The notes: generated from the letters alone by a model not told the origin. Counted from the first letter of the stretch, positions 16,319 through 26,438 are shown. The stretch: DNA of 64,000 nt from Gramella jeungdoensis (GCF_023805255.1 NZ_JAMSCK010000001.1:558001-622000); one strand, 5' to 3'. A program made the numbers and translations.

Positions 16319-17632
16319 ATGGAAAAAGCCTTTAAGAATCTGGTGAAATCTGAATTTCCGTATCTGTGCGGAAGTAAATTATTGCTGGCGGTAAGTGGTG
16401 GAGTAGACAGCGTGGTACTCGCCCACTTATGTCACGATTCAAAGCTTGATTTTTCCATCGCCCATTGTAACTTCAATCTAAGGGGAGAGGAAAGCGACGG
16501 AGATGAAAGTTTTGTAGTGGACCTTGCAGACTCCCTTGAAGTGGAGGTCTATACCCAAAGTTTCGATACTCAGAAATATGCAGAATCTAAGGGGGTCTCT
16601 ATACAGATGGCCGCCAGGGAGCTACGTTATGAGTGGTTCGAGGAACTTAGTGGCTCCGTTCATTTCGATTATACCCTTACGGCACATCACGCCAATGATA
16701 ATCTGGAAACCTTTCTTATTAATCTTATCCGGGGAACGGGCCCCGAAGGTCTTACCGGGATCAAGAGGGAAAATAACGAGGTGATAAGACCATTATTGAA
16801 TTTCAGCCGGGAAGAAATTGAAAATTTTGCAAGAGAGAAGCATTTCAAGTGGCGGGAAGACAGCACCAATGCTTCCGATAAATATATGCGAAACAAGATC
16901 AGGCACCAGATAGTTCCGGTGATGCAGGAGATCAATCCGCAGTTGCTTGAGGGATTTGCAAAAACACAGGAGCATCTTCGGGAAAGTCTTGACCTGGTTG
17001 AGGATTATATAAGCCTGTTATATCCAAAGATCGTAGAAAAGGACCTTTACGGTTATTCGATCGATGTGGAGTTTCTTAAAAAAGTTCCCAATCCTAAGCA
17101 GATCCTGTATCAGTTGCTAAAATCCTTCGGTTTTAACGAATGGAACGATGTATATGACCTGTTAAAGGCTCAAAGTGGTAAGGTGGTATATTCAGATTCA
17201 CACCGATTAATAAAGGATCGCAAAAAACTATTGCTTACTGAGAGAAAAGAAAAATCTCTCAATAAGGAGTATCATATTGAAGAAGATGAGAGTCTTGTGA
17301 TGATCCCAAATCTGGGAACCCTTCATATAACTGAGGTAGAAAAAATGGGACGTTTTTCCAGGAGGTGCATCTATGTTCCTAAACAAAAAATTAAATATCC
17401 TCTGGTTATCAGAAAATGGAAGAAAGGTGATTTCTTTTATCCTTTTGGAATGAATGGTAAGAAGAAACTTAGCGATTTTTTTAAGGACGAAAAGTTTTCC
17501 CTTCCCCAGAAAGAAAATACCTGGATACTATGTTCGGGTAAGGATATTTTATGGATTATAGATCATAGAGCCGATAATCGCTTCGCTGTAAAATCTTCAG
17601 ATTCAAAGATCATTAAGATCTGTGTGGGTTAG
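16319..17632 (+). CDS. tilS: tRNA(Ile)-lysidine synthase
   Basis: A 437-residue enzyme that attaches lysine to C34 of tRNA-Ile2 (anticodon CAU), converting it to an AUA decoder. The PP-loop is LLAVSGGVDSVVLAH near residue 22, with further family blocks AHCNFNLRGEESDGDE, AHHANDNLETFLINLIRGTG and WREDSTNASDKYMRNKIRH. The C-terminal domain (KWKKGDFFYPFGMNGKKKLS) is the TilS tRNA-binding domain. Length is normal. Essential housekeeping gene, downstream of pabB. Confidence 0.95.
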   Translation: MEKAFKNLVKSEFPYLCGSKLLLAVSGGVDSVVLAHLCHDSKLDFSIAHCNFNLRGEESDGDESFVVDLADSLEVEVYTQSFDTQKYAESKGVSIQMAARELRYEWFEELSGSVHFDYTLTAHHANDNLETFLINLIRGTGPEGLTGIKRENNEVIRPLLNFSREEIENFAREKHFKWREDSTNASDKYMRNKIRHQIVPVMQEINPQLLEGFAKTQEHLRESLDLVEDYISLLYPKIVEKDLYGYSIDVEFLKKVPNPKQILYQLLKSFGFNEWNDVYDLLKAQSGKVVYSDSHRLIKDRKKLLLTERKEKSLNKEYHIEEDESLVMIPNLGTLHITEVEKMGRFSRRCIYVPKQKIKYPLVIRKWKKGDFFYPFGMNGKKKLSDFFKDEKFSLPQKENTWILCSGKDILWIIDHRADNRFAVKSSDSKIIKICVG

Positions 17633-17698
17633 ATTCCGTACCTGAAAATTCCCGAAAACAATGTATTTACCTTAAAAGGCAATTTTCTTTTAGCTTTA

Positions 17699-17741
17699 AA
17701 GGGCTAATTTCTATCTTTAGGAACTTTAAAAAATAGCCCTT
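17699..17741. repeat. Inverted repeat around the hydrolase promoter
   Basis: AAGGGCTA (17699-17706) and TAGCCCTT (17734-17741) are perfect 8-bp arms. They flank TATCTTTA (17712-17719), a near -7 element. The right arm ends just before the ATG at 17743. It may be an operator or, in read-through RNA, a hairpin covering the translation start. Confidence 0.35.
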
Positions 17742-17742
17742 G

Positions 17743-19596
17743 ATGAAAATTTTCAAAATCCCCCTGATTACTGTCTTTATATTTTTAGTTTTTGCACCGG
17801 CAATTGCTCAGAAAAAAGCAGATTATGAGGTAAAAGATCATTATAATAAAATGGAAGTGGATATCCCGATGAGGGATGGCGTAAAGCTTCACACTACCAT
17901 ATATTCTCCAAAGGATACTTCGAAAGAATATCCAATATTAATGCAAAGAACGCCATATAGTTCCAGGCCTTATGGAGAAGATCAGTTCAGGTCTAAAATA
18001 GGGCCTAATGAGATTCTTATGAAAGAAGGAAACATCATAGTATACCAGGATGTTCGGGGAAGATGGATGAGCGAAGGAAAATATGATAATATGCGGGCTT
18101 ATATTCCTAATAAAGAAGGTGACCAGGTAGATGAAGCGAGTGATACTTACGATACCATTGAATGGCTTGTTAACAATGTTGAGAACAATAATGGAAGAGT
18201 TGGAACCTGGGGGATTTCCTATCCGGGATTCTATTCTACCTATTCATTGCTTAGCGGTCATCCGGCGCTAAAAGCGGCCTCGCCACAGGCAAGTATCGGT
18301 GATTTCTTTTTTGACGATTTTCACCATAACGGGGCTTATTTGTTAAGCTACTGGAGGGCTACCTCGGTTTTCGGCTATCAAAAAGAAACACCTGTAGATA
18401 CCGCATGGTATGAATTTCCTGACCTGGGGACTGAAGATCAGTACCAGTTCTTCCTGGATGCAGGACCACTTAGCAATCTTGATGAATATTATAAGGAAGA
18501 CAATGAATTCTGGCAACAGCTGAAAGAACATCCTAATTATGATGAATTCTGGCAGTCGCGTGGCATCGTTCAGCATATGAAAGATGTGAAGCCGGCAGTG
18601 ATGATCGTGGGCGGATTGTTTGATGCAGAGGATCTTTACGGCCCATTCGCGATCTACAAGAATATCGAAGAAAGCGGTGATAACTTCAGCAGTATTGTTT
18701 TTGGTCCATGGAGTCATGGTGACTGGGCCAGGGAGACCGGAAGGCAGTCTGTTGGAAACGTGTATTTTGGAGATAGTATTTCAACACATTTTCAGCGTGA
18801 TTATGAAACTAAATTCTTCAATCATTTTCTGAAAGGAAGTGGTGAAGGAAAACCAGATCTGCCGGAGGCACATATTTACGACACAGGCTTAAGACAGTGG
18901 AATAACTATACTGAATGGCCGCCGAAGAATACTTCTTCAAAGACCCTTTATCTCGGAGATAATCAGAAATTTACCGATCAGCCTACAGATAATAAGGAAG
19001 AATTCATCAGCGATCCTGAAAAACCTGTTTCCTATAACAACGAGATCAAAATGGTGTTTACTCCGCGGGAATACATGACCGGAGACCAGCGTTTTGCAGC
19101 CAGAAGGCCTGATGTACTGGTATTCGAGACAGAAGTGCTGGAAGAGGATATGAAACTGGTGGGACCAATAGAAGCCATGCTAAAAGTTGCGACCACGGGA
19201 ACAGCGGCCGATTGGGTGGTAAAAGTCATAGATGTATATCCACCCGATGCCGAGAATTATGAAGAAACCATGCCGCATCTTAAGATGAGCAATTACCATA
19301 TGATGGTGCGCAGCGAAGTGATGCGAGGCCGGTTTAGAAATGGATTTGAGGATCCGGAGCCATTTGAACCAAATAAAAAGACCGAAGTGAATATTAAGCT
19401 GCAGGGTATCAATCATACCTTTAAAAAAGGGCATAAACTTCAGATCCAGGTTCAGAGTACTTGGTTTCCTTTGATAGATATTAATCCTCAAACTTATGTA
19501 GATAATATATTTGAGGCTGAAGAAGAAGATTTTCAGAAGCAAACCCATACTGTCTATGGAGATTCGGCCATAAAATTTTCGATATTAGAAGAGTAG
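17743..19596 (+). CDS. CocE/NonD-family secreted acyl hydrolase (X-Pro peptidase S15-like)
   Basis: 617 residues from ATG 17743; a TTG directly before it is less likely. A signal peptide ends at about residue 23 (IAQKK). The alpha/beta hydrolase domain opens with VDIPMRDGVKLHTTIYSPKD and carries the nucleophile elbow GTWGISYPGF, an acid in GGLFDAEDLYGPF and a His in FGPWSHGDWARE. The C-terminal X-Pro dipeptidyl-peptidase jelly-roll begins about residue 430. Members cleave X-Pro peptides, glutaryl-cephalosporins or esters; the substrate is unknown. It lies 4 bases upstream of a DUF885 peptidase-like gene, suggesting a peptide-degrading pair. Confidence 0.85.
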   Translation: MKIFKIPLITVFIFLVFAPAIAQKKADYEVKDHYNKMEVDIPMRDGVKLHTTIYSPKDTSKEYPILMQRTPYSSRPYGEDQFRSKIGPNEILMKEGNIIVYQDVRGRWMSEGKYDNMRAYIPNKEGDQVDEASDTYDTIEWLVNNVENNNGRVGTWGISYPGFYSTYSLLSGHPALKAASPQASIGDFFFDDFHHNGAYLLSYWRATSVFGYQKETPVDTAWYEFPDLGTEDQYQFFLDAGPLSNLDEYYKEDNEFWQQLKEHPNYDEFWQSRGIVQHMKDVKPAVMIVGGLFDAEDLYGPFAIYKNIEESGDNFSSIVFGPWSHGDWARETGRQSVGNVYFGDSISTHFQRDYETKFFNHFLKGSGEGKPDLPEAHIYDTGLRQWNNYTEWPPKNTSSKTLYLGDNQKFTDQPTDNKEEFISDPEKPVSYNNEIKMVFTPREYMTGDQRFAARRPDVLVFETEVLEEDMKLVGPIEAMLKVATTGTAADWVVKVIDVYPPDAENYEETMPHLKMSNYHMMVRSEVMRGRFRNGFEDPEPFEPNKKTEVNIKLQGINHTFKKGHKLQIQVQSTWFPLIDINPQTYVDNIFEAEEEDFQKQTHTVYGDSAIKFSILEE

Positions 19597-19600
19597 AGTT

Positions 19601-21424
19601 ATGAGAATCAATTATAAAGTATTATTGATACTACCCGCACTGATATTTTTATCGTGTGGGCAGGAGAAAGAAAGGAAAGACTATACGCAGGCTGAAATAG
19701 AAAAAGCTTCAGCGGAACTTAACGAATTCTTTGAGACCGAGTTTCAGAAAGAGGTCGAAGAATCACCCATGACACAAACCCGAAGGGGAATGAAAACCGA
19801 TTATGGAAAATGGGATGATTTTTCCAGCCTCAAATATACCGAAGACCTTGAGCAGGCAAAAAAGCGTATGGAATACCTGGAAAAGGTAGATACAGCGGCT
19901 CTCAATGAAGAAGCCAAATTAAGCTACAGGCTGTATCGAAGACAGGTTAAGAATGAAATTGACGATTATAAATATCGTTTCTATGATTACCCCATAAACC
20001 AGATGCATGGTTATCATGCAGAATTACCAGCTTTTCTGATTAATATGCATCGAATAGATTCAGTTCCCGATGCAGAGGCTTATATCTCAAGGCTGGTGGG
20101 TATGGAGAAGGCTATGAACGATATTATTGAGCAGCTTAAACTACGTGAACAGAATGGTATAGTGCCTCCCAAATTTGTTTATGACCGCACTCTTGATGCT
20201 TCCAGAAATATTATAAAAGGTAAGCCATTTACCAAGTCTGCAGATGCCAGTACTTTGATGGGCGATTTCAAATCAAAGATCGAAAAGCTGGAGATATCAG
20301 AAGAGGAGGAAACCCGGCTGGTAAGTGAGGCTGAAAATGCCCTGGTAGACCATGTGCAGCCGGCCTATGAGAGCCTTATAGAATTCCTCGAAAATCAGCA
20401 GCAAAGAGCTACCGAAGAGGCAGGGGTATGGAAATTTCCTAAAGGAGGTGAGTTTTATGATAATGCCCTTAAACGCGTTACAACCACCAGCCTTACCGCA
20501 GATGAAATTCATGAGATAGGTTTGAATGAAGTGGCCCGGATTCATGGTGAAATGGAAAAGATCATGGAAGAGGTAGGTTTTGAAGGCTCATTGCAGGATT
20601 TCTTCGAATTTATGAAGACTGATGAACAGTTTTACTATGAAAACTCCGATCAGGGTAAAGAAGCCTACCTGAAAAAAGCAAAAAATATAATAAATACTAT
20701 GAAGGATAGACTTCCGGAGTTATTCAATACGATGCCGGAAGCAGATATAGTTGTAAAAGCAGTTGAACCTTTCAGGGAGAAGAGCGCCGGAAAGGCCTTT
20801 TACCAGGAGCCTGCACTTGATGGTTCCCGGCCGGGAACTTATTATGCTAATTTATACGATATGGAGGCCATGCCTAAATATGAAATGGAAGCGCTGGCCT
20901 ATCACGAAGGTATTCCCGGTCATCATATGCAGATCGCTATTGCCCAGGAACTGGATAGTATTCCTGAATTCAGAAAGTTCAGCTTTTTCACTGCTTATGT
21001 TGAAGGATGGGGACTTTACAGCGAGTACATCCCTAAGGAAATTGGTTTCTATAAAGATCCGTATTCCGATTTTGGAAGATTGGCGATGGAATTATGGCGT
21101 TCGTGCAGACTGGTTGTAGATACCGGGATTCATGCAAAGAAATGGACCAGGCAGGAAGGAATAGACTATTACAAAAAAAACACTCCTGCAGCCGAAAGTG
21201 CCTGTGTGAAAATGGTGGAGCGACATATTGTAATGCCTGGCCAGGCAACAGCATATAAAATAGGAATGAATAGGATCCTGGAATTAAGAGAAGATGCCAG
21301 GGAGCAGCTAGGCGATAAGTTCGATATCAAGGAATTTCATGATGTGGTACTTACCAATGGAGCACTTCCATTAAATATTTTAGAATCACAGGTAGAATCC
21401 TGGATCACATCAAAAACTGAATAA
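19601..21424 (+). CDS. DUF885 lipoprotein, putative zinc peptidase
   Basis: 607 residues with a lipoprotein signal (LPALIFLSCG, Cys19). The C-terminal half has AYHEGIPGHHMQIAI, the HExxxGHH-like signature of DUF885, a family related to zinc carboxypeptidases. A possible third ligand lies in FTAYVEGWGLYSEY. The N-terminal half is helical and charged. Members are thought to be exported metallopeptidases, but few are characterised. It follows the CocE-type hydrolase after 4 bases and precedes a mutarotase by 2 bases, so all three are probably co-transcribed. Confidence 0.82.
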   Translation: MRINYKVLLILPALIFLSCGQEKERKDYTQAEIEKASAELNEFFETEFQKEVEESPMTQTRRGMKTDYGKWDDFSSLKYTEDLEQAKKRMEYLEKVDTAALNEEAKLSYRLYRRQVKNEIDDYKYRFYDYPINQMHGYHAELPAFLINMHRIDSVPDAEAYISRLVGMEKAMNDIIEQLKLREQNGIVPPKFVYDRTLDASRNIIKGKPFTKSADASTLMGDFKSKIEKLEISEEEETRLVSEAENALVDHVQPAYESLIEFLENQQQRATEEAGVWKFPKGGEFYDNALKRVTTTSLTADEIHEIGLNEVARIHGEMEKIMEEVGFEGSLQDFFEFMKTDEQFYYENSDQGKEAYLKKAKNIINTMKDRLPELFNTMPEADIVVKAVEPFREKSAGKAFYQEPALDGSRPGTYYANLYDMEAMPKYEMEALAYHEGIPGHHMQIAIAQELDSIPEFRKFSFFTAYVEGWGLYSEYIPKEIGFYKDPYSDFGRLAMELWRSCRLVVDTGIHAKKWTRQEGIDYYKKNTPAAESACVKMVERHIVMPGQATAYKIGMNRILELREDAREQLGDKFDIKEFHDVVLTNGALPLNILESQVESWITSKTE

Positions 21425-21426
21425 AA

Positions 21427-22431
21427 TTGAGCGAATCCCAAAAATCTGACCTTAAGCTTATAGAGCTTGTAAATGGAAAAAAGAGCCGTTTGCAGATACT
21501 TAATTATGGAGCCAGTATCTTCAGTTTCAAAATGTACAATAATAAGCAGGAACTCATAGATCTTGTGGTTGGACCCCAGGTACCTGAAGATTATATTACC
21601 GGAGAATACCATGATCAGAATAAATGTTTTGGAGCCACCGTGGGCAGGTTTGCGGGGCGAATCTCTGATGGGAAGTTCAAAATAGGAGAGGAGGAATACC
21701 GGCTTTTTGAAGAAGATGGAGTACATCTGCATGGAGGAGAGTATGGTTTTCAGTATAAATTATGGGATATTGAAAAAGTAGAACAGGAGAAGAATCCTTC
21801 GGTTATACTTTCATACACCAGTGACCATCTGGAAGAAGGATATCCCGGACGTTTAAAAGTTTGGGCTAAATTCACTCTTACTGAGGAAAATGAGATCAAG
21901 GTTTCCTATTCAGCAAAAACCGATAAAGAAACCATTGTAAATATCACGAATCATTCGTATTTCAACCTTAACGGAGGAGGAAGTGTGAGTGATCATTTTA
22001 TGCAGATAAATGCATCCAAGATCCTGGAGCTGGACGAGAAGAACTTACCCACGGGTAATCTTATAAAATTGAAGAAAAACCCTAAGGATTACCGGGAGAA
22101 TAGATTATTAGGAAACAGAGAACTGGACGATGTATATGTGTTGGACGTGATGGAAAATGAAATGCATGCTCAGCTTTTCGCTCCCTTAAGTGGAATTAAA
22201 ATGAAGGTGAATAGTAATCAGCCCGTACTGGTTATCTATTCACCGGAAAAATTACCGGATAACTGGACGTATTTGAGTAAGATAGATAGAAAATACCCGG
22301 CTGTGGCCATAGAAGCACAAAATTACCCGGATGCGCCTAACTTTCGTAATTTTCCCTCCAGTTCACTGAAACCAGGGGAGTTATATGAAAATAATATCGT
22401 TTTTGCCTTTTCTGTTAATAAAAGCGGATAA
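21427..22431 (+). CDS. galM: Aldose 1-epimerase (galactose mutarotase), cytoplasmic
   Basis: 334 residues with a TTG start two bases after the DUF885 stop. There is no signal peptide. Catalytic features of GalM are present: H102 in VHLHGGEYGF, H176 in ITNHSYFNLNGG and the base E296 in VAIEAQNYPDAPNF. It interconverts alpha- and beta-galactose so that galactokinase receives the alpha anomer. The sodium/sugar symporter follows on the same strand, and galK-galT lie 4 kb away. A second GalM-like protein with a lipoprotein signal is at 31059. Confidence 0.87.
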   Translation: MSESQKSDLKLIELVNGKKSRLQILNYGASIFSFKMYNNKQELIDLVVGPQVPEDYITGEYHDQNKCFGATVGRFAGRISDGKFKIGEEEYRLFEEDGVHLHGGEYGFQYKLWDIEKVEQEKNPSVILSYTSDHLEEGYPGRLKVWAKFTLTEENEIKVSYSAKTDKETIVNITNHSYFNLNGGGSVSDHFMQINASKILELDEKNLPTGNLIKLKKNPKDYRENRLLGNRELDDVYVLDVMENEMHAQLFAPLSGIKMKVNSNQPVLVIYSPEKLPDNWTYLSKIDRKYPAVAIEAQNYPDAPNFRNFPSSSLKPGELYENNIVFAFSVNKSG

Positions 22432-22592
22432 ATTTTAAAGGTGGCTTTTAGGTTTCAGGATTATAATTCTATATTTAACCGGAATTTTAAGAAAACCTTA
22501 TGATTGAAGTTTTTCTCCAAATCAGATGCTTGAAGAGAATTATAAAATTTTTGCACGAAGTATATATTTAACAATTTAAACTAATCATTAAT

Positions 22593-24272
22593 ATGGAATT
22601 TGAATTACTGGACCTGATAGTCTTCATTGCCTATGCTCTGGTTATTATAAGCGTAGGACTCTGGGTATCCAGAGGAAAAGGAAACACTTCAGAAGATTAT
22701 TTCTTAGCAAGTAAATCACTGCCCTGGTGGGCCATTGGTGCTTCTCTTATTGCTGCAAACATCTCTGCTGAACAGTTCATTGGAATGTCCGGTTCCGGAT
22801 TTGCCCTGGGACTTGCGATCGCTTCTTATGAATGGATGGCGGCTTTAACGCTGATCATTGTTGGTAAATACTTCTTGCCGATCTTTATTGAAAAGAAACT
22901 TTATACGATTCCCGAATTTATCGAGGTGCGATATAGTGAGAATCTGAAGACCATCCTTGCAGTCTTCTGGATCTGCCTTTTTATCTTCGTAAACCTTACT
23001 TCTGTACTCTATTTGGGAGCAACCGCATTAGATACTATAATCGGTACTGGTGACGGATCTATTTTTATGGAAAGTATCATAGGGCTGGCTCTTTTTGCAG
23101 CCGCTTACTCTTTGTATGGAGGTCTATCGGCAGTAGCCTGGACAGATGTTGTGCAGGTAGTATTGCTTGTGGCCGGCGGTTTGATTACCACGATTATTGC
23201 TCTTGGTCATGTCTCAGACGATGGAAATATCATTAACGGAATGGTTCAGATATATGAAGAAGTACCCGAAAAATTCTCAATGATACTTGATAAGGGCGAG
23301 ATCATTACACCTAATGGAAAAGATGCCTGGTGGGATCTTCCCGGCCTCGCGGTACTAATAGGAGGAATGTGGGTAGCGAACCTTTATTACTGGGGCTTTA
23401 ACCAGTATATCATCCAAAGAACCCTTGCTGCCAAAAGTTTAAGGGAATCTCAAAGAGGTATTGTTCTGGCAGGTTTTCTAAAACTTCTAATTCCTTTGAT
23501 CACAGTGGTTCCTGGTATTATCGCGTTTGTAATGAATAGTGATATAGATGGAAATATTGTTGCCGGAGTGACCGATGCATCTTTCTTTGGTGCCAACGGG
23601 TTCGTCATTAATGATAATGCTGCACCATGGCTTATTAAAGAGTTTGTACCAGCCGGATTAAAAGGCCTGGTACTTGCTGCGCTGGCTGCTGCCATCGTTT
23701 CTTCCCTTGCATCTATGCTTAACTCAACGGCAACCATCTTTACGATGGATATTTATAAACCATACTTCTTTAAAAAAGGACATTCAGAGAGAAGGCTGGT
23801 AAATGTTGGTAGGGTAACTGCCAGTATTGCCTTGATTATTGCGATTATTCTTGCTCCACAGTTGAAGAATCTTGGGCAGGTATTCCAGTATATTCAGGAG
23901 TATACCGGAGTTGTGAGTCCGGGTATCCTGGCGGTATTCATGCTCGGATTGTTCTGGAGAAAAACAACCAACAAGGCCGCTATCTGGGGGGTTCTTGTTT
24001 CCATACCTATAGCGCTTTACTTTAAAGTTGCGCCTAATGGATGGAGTGATTCAGTATTCTTTATCAACTGGCCTTTCATGCATCAGATGATGGCTACATG
24101 GATCTTAACCATGTTGATAATGGTACTTATCAGTTACCTGGAAACAGGTGGAAAGATCCAGGAAAAATCTATCAAGCTTACCAAAGGTCTTTTCAAAACA
24201 GGACCAGTGTTCAATATTTGCAGTTTTGCGATCATATTGATACTTGTAATGCTATATGCAATGTTCTGGTAA
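22593..24272 (+). CDS. Sodium/sugar symporter (SSS family)
   Basis: A 559-residue inner-membrane protein with about 14 transmembrane helices, of the solute:sodium symporter family (SGLT-like). Recognisable regions are SEDYFLASKSLPWWAIGASL, ISAEQFIGMSGSGFALG (unwound TM1), LYGGLSAVAWTDVVQ and ALAAAIVSSLASMLNSTATI. The last is the helix that supplies Na+-binding Ser/Thr residues. It probably imports galactose or glucose, given the mutarotase upstream and the galK-galT-lacI operon facing it. Two TATATTTA elements (22470 and 22563) precede the ATG. Confidence 0.88.
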   Translation: MEFELLDLIVFIAYALVIISVGLWVSRGKGNTSEDYFLASKSLPWWAIGASLIAANISAEQFIGMSGSGFALGLAIASYEWMAALTLIIVGKYFLPIFIEKKLYTIPEFIEVRYSENLKTILAVFWICLFIFVNLTSVLYLGATALDTIIGTGDGSIFMESIIGLALFAAAYSLYGGLSAVAWTDVVQVVLLVAGGLITTIIALGHVSDDGNIINGMVQIYEEVPEKFSMILDKGEIITPNGKDAWWDLPGLAVLIGGMWVANLYYWGFNQYIIQRTLAAKSLRESQRGIVLAGFLKLLIPLITVVPGIIAFVMNSDIDGNIVAGVTDASFFGANGFVINDNAAPWLIKEFVPAGLKGLVLAALAAAIVSSLASMLNSTATIFTMDIYKPYFFKKGHSERRLVNVGRVTASIALIIAIILAPQLKNLGQVFQYIQEYTGVVSPGILAVFMLGLFWRKTTNKAAIWGVLVSIPIALYFKVAPNGWSDSVFFINWPFMHQMMATWILTMLIMVLISYLETGGKIQEKSIKLTKGLFKTGPVFNICSFAIILILVMLYAMFW

Positions 24273-24297
24273 GAAAGGCTGGATATTATAAAATAGA

Positions 24298-24322
24298 AAT
24301 CCCGAAGTTTTACTTCGGGATT
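24298..24322. terminator. Terminator between the symporter and lacI
   Basis: AATCCCGAAGT and ACTTCGGGATT form a perfect 11-bp stem with a TTT loop, followed by TTTTT on the plus strand. Since the lacI operon ends from the other side at 24359, it may serve both strands. Confidence 0.85.
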
Positions 24323-24358
24323 TTTTTATTCACTATTTTAAAGAGATAGGAAACTATT

Positions 24359-25387
24359 TCAATCGGCTAAATCATATAATTTCTGCCTGGTCGAATTTCG
24401 GTGTATAATTGAAGTCTCCAGCTTATATTCAATAGGTTCTGCAGGCAGCTTACCTTCAATGCGGTCTACCATGGTCTCCAGAGCAAGTTTACCCTGTTCT
24501 TCAGCATGTTGGTCTACCGTGCTAAGCGATGGCCTGAAGTGTTCACTCATCTGGCCATTAGTAAAGCCTATAACCGAAAGGTCTTCCGGAATCCGGAAGC
24601 CTGCATTTAAAGCAGATTTCATTACCAGAATAGCGCCCAGTTCATCTGAAGCCAGAATCCCATCCACCTTTTTATTCTCTATAAGGTCTAATAATTTTTT
24701 ATCAGGGAAGTTTTTTGGATCAAAATTGACCACCTTTCTCGACGCACCAAGAATTTTCACCGCATCAAGATATCCTTTCTTTCGTTCGTCATCTACACTG
24801 GTATCCGAAATTCCCGAGAAGTATGCTATCTTTTTACATCCCGAATTTAAAAGGGCCATAGTAGCCTGTTCAGCTTGCAGGGAATCGTTTATGTGAATTT
24901 TGTCACATTGAATCTGCTTTAAAACACGATCAAATAAGACCAATGGAACTTTGTGACTGAATAAAGGCTGTAAATGATCTATTTCCATTTTGGCCTGGGT
25001 TTCCTGGGATAAAGACATTATTAGCCCATCTACCTGTCCTTTTATAAGCGTTTGTACACTCTCTGCTTCCTTTTTTAGAGATTCGTTTGAAATGCAGATG
25101 ATTATGCGGTAGCCAAGCTCGCTAGCCTTTGTTTCGATACCGTGAAGGGCTTCTGCGAAAAAATGTGGAAGTATAGCAGGTATAATAACGCCTATGGTTT
25201 TTGTATGCCTCGTCTTAAGGTTCTGGGCCAGCATATTTGGAACGTAATGGTTCAAAGCAGCCAGCTCCTTCACTCTTTTCTGGGTTTGAGGACTGATCTC
25301 TGGGCTATCGTTCAAGGCTTTTGAAACGGTGCTGATTGAAACATTCAGTAGCTTAGCCAGCTCTTTAAGCGTTATTCTATTTTCCAT
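24359..25387 (-). CDS. LacI-family regulator of galactose genes
   Basis: 342 residues. The N-terminal helix-turn-helix is TLKELAKLLNVSISTVSKAL with hinge helix YVPNMLAQNLKT, followed by a periplasmic-binding-protein-like effector domain (TIGVIIPAILPHFFAEALHG and GILASDELGAILVMKSAL). It is the third gene of a galK-galT-lacI operon: galT ends 7 bases upstream. It probably senses galactose or a derivative and controls the operon and the symporter. No clear CG-centred operator was found upstream of galK, so its targets are uncertain. Confidence 0.88.
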   Translation of the reverse strand: MENRITLKELAKLLNVSISTVSKALNDSPEISPQTQKRVKELAALNHYVPNMLAQNLKTRHTKTIGVIIPAILPHFFAEALHGIETKASELGYRIIICISNESLKKEAESVQTLIKGQVDGLIMSLSQETQAKMEIDHLQPLFSHKVPLVLFDRVLKQIQCDKIHINDSLQAEQATMALLNSGCKKIAYFSGISDTSVDDERKKGYLDAVKILGASRKVVNFDPKNFPDKKLLDLIENKKVDGILASDELGAILVMKSALNAGFRIPEDLSVIGFTNGQMSEHFRPSLSTVDQHAEEQGKLALETMVDRIEGKLPAEPIEYKLETSIIHRNSTRQKLYDLAD

Positions 25388-25394
25388 AATTCTA

Positions 25395-26438
25395 TCATTC
25401 TTTTTTCAGGTAATGAGTACCTGAAAGTTCATTCAGTCGTTTTGCTGCCTGCTCAGCTGTAATATCCCTCTGTGGGCCGGCGAACATTTCATATCCTACC
25501 ATGAATTTTTTTACCGTTGCCGATCTTAACAGGGGCGGATAAAAGCTCATATGAAAATGCCACTCCGGATACTCCTTCCCGTTTGTGGGAATTTGGTGAA
25601 TTCCTGAAGAGTAAGGAAAACTAGTCTCAAAAAGATTATCATATTTTATTGTCAGTTTTTTCAGGATCCGGGCATAAGCCTTTTCTTCTTCTGAATTTAA
25701 CTGACCAATATGCTGAAGATGTCTTTTGGGAACGATCATCGCTTCAAAAGGCCACACAGCCCAGTAGGGTACCAAAGCAACAAAATGTTCATTTTCTTCA
25801 AGTATTCTTTCTCCGGCTTTCAGTTCCTGCTCCAGGTAATCTCCTAAGAGGCTGGTTCCGTTCTCTTCCCAGTACTCCTTAAATTTTGCTGATTTTTTCA
25901 GTATTTCTGTTGGGATCGAAGATTGTGACCAGATCTGCCCGTGTGGATGCGGATTGCTGCATCCCATGATCGCTCCCTTATTCTCGAAGATCTGAACGTA
26001 ATTGATTCCGTCATTAGCTCCTAATTCTTCATATTCTTTCTTCCACATTTGTATCACCTTTGTGATATCTTCCTCTTCCATCAAAGGTAATGTGAGTGAA
26101 TGATCGGGGGAAAAGCATACTACTTTACAAATACCTTTTTCACTTTCAGCCTTAAGTAAGCCTTTCTCAAAGTTAATCTCAGTAGAATCGGGCAGCAGGG
26201 ATGAAAAATCATTTACAAAAGTAAAAGGTTCCTTATAATCAGGATTTGTATCTCCACTTGCGCGAGTGTTGCCAGGACAGAGATAACACGAGGGATCATA
26301 CTTTTCCTTTTTTTCTGTTTTACTGTCTTCGGTCTTTCCCTGCCATGGTCGCTTAGTACGATGAGGAGATACAAGTATCCATTCACCGGTTAGAATGTTA
26401 TAGCGTCTATGTGGGGTATTATTTAGTTCGGTATTCAT
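25395..26438 (-). CDS. galT: UDP-glucose--hexose-1-phosphate uridylyltransferase
   Basis: A 347-residue Leloir enzyme that exchanges UMP between UDP-glucose and galactose-1-phosphate. The nucleophile is H166 in SNPHPHGQIWSQ. Zinc ligands C51 and C54 lie in SCYLCPGN, with the second-domain block EWHFHMSFYPPLLRS near the C-terminus. Length matches E. coli GalT. The start overlaps the end of galK by 4 bases. GalE, needed to complete the cycle, is not in the window. Confidence 0.95.
   Translation of the reverse strand: MNTELNNTPHRRYNILTGEWILVSPHRTKRPWQGKTEDSKTEKKEKYDPSCYLCPGNTRASGDTNPDYKEPFTFVNDFSSLLPDSTEINFEKGLLKAESEKGICKVVCFSPDHSLTLPLMEEEDITKVIQMWKKEYEELGANDGINYVQIFENKGAIMGCSNPHPHGQIWSQSSIPTEILKKSAKFKEYWEENGTSLLGDYLEQELKAGERILEENEHFVALVPYWAVWPFEAMIVPKRHLQHIGQLNSEEEKAYARILKKLTIKYDNLFETSFPYSSGIHQIPTNGKEYPEWHFHMSFYPPLLRSATVKKFMVGYEMFAGPQRDITAEQAAKRLNELSGTHYLKKE

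Noticed and set aside
22470-22570. Two TATATTTA boxes before the symporter as a double promoter
   Set aside because: Neither has a TTG at 17-23 bases upstream; noted in the gene entry but too weak for separate features.
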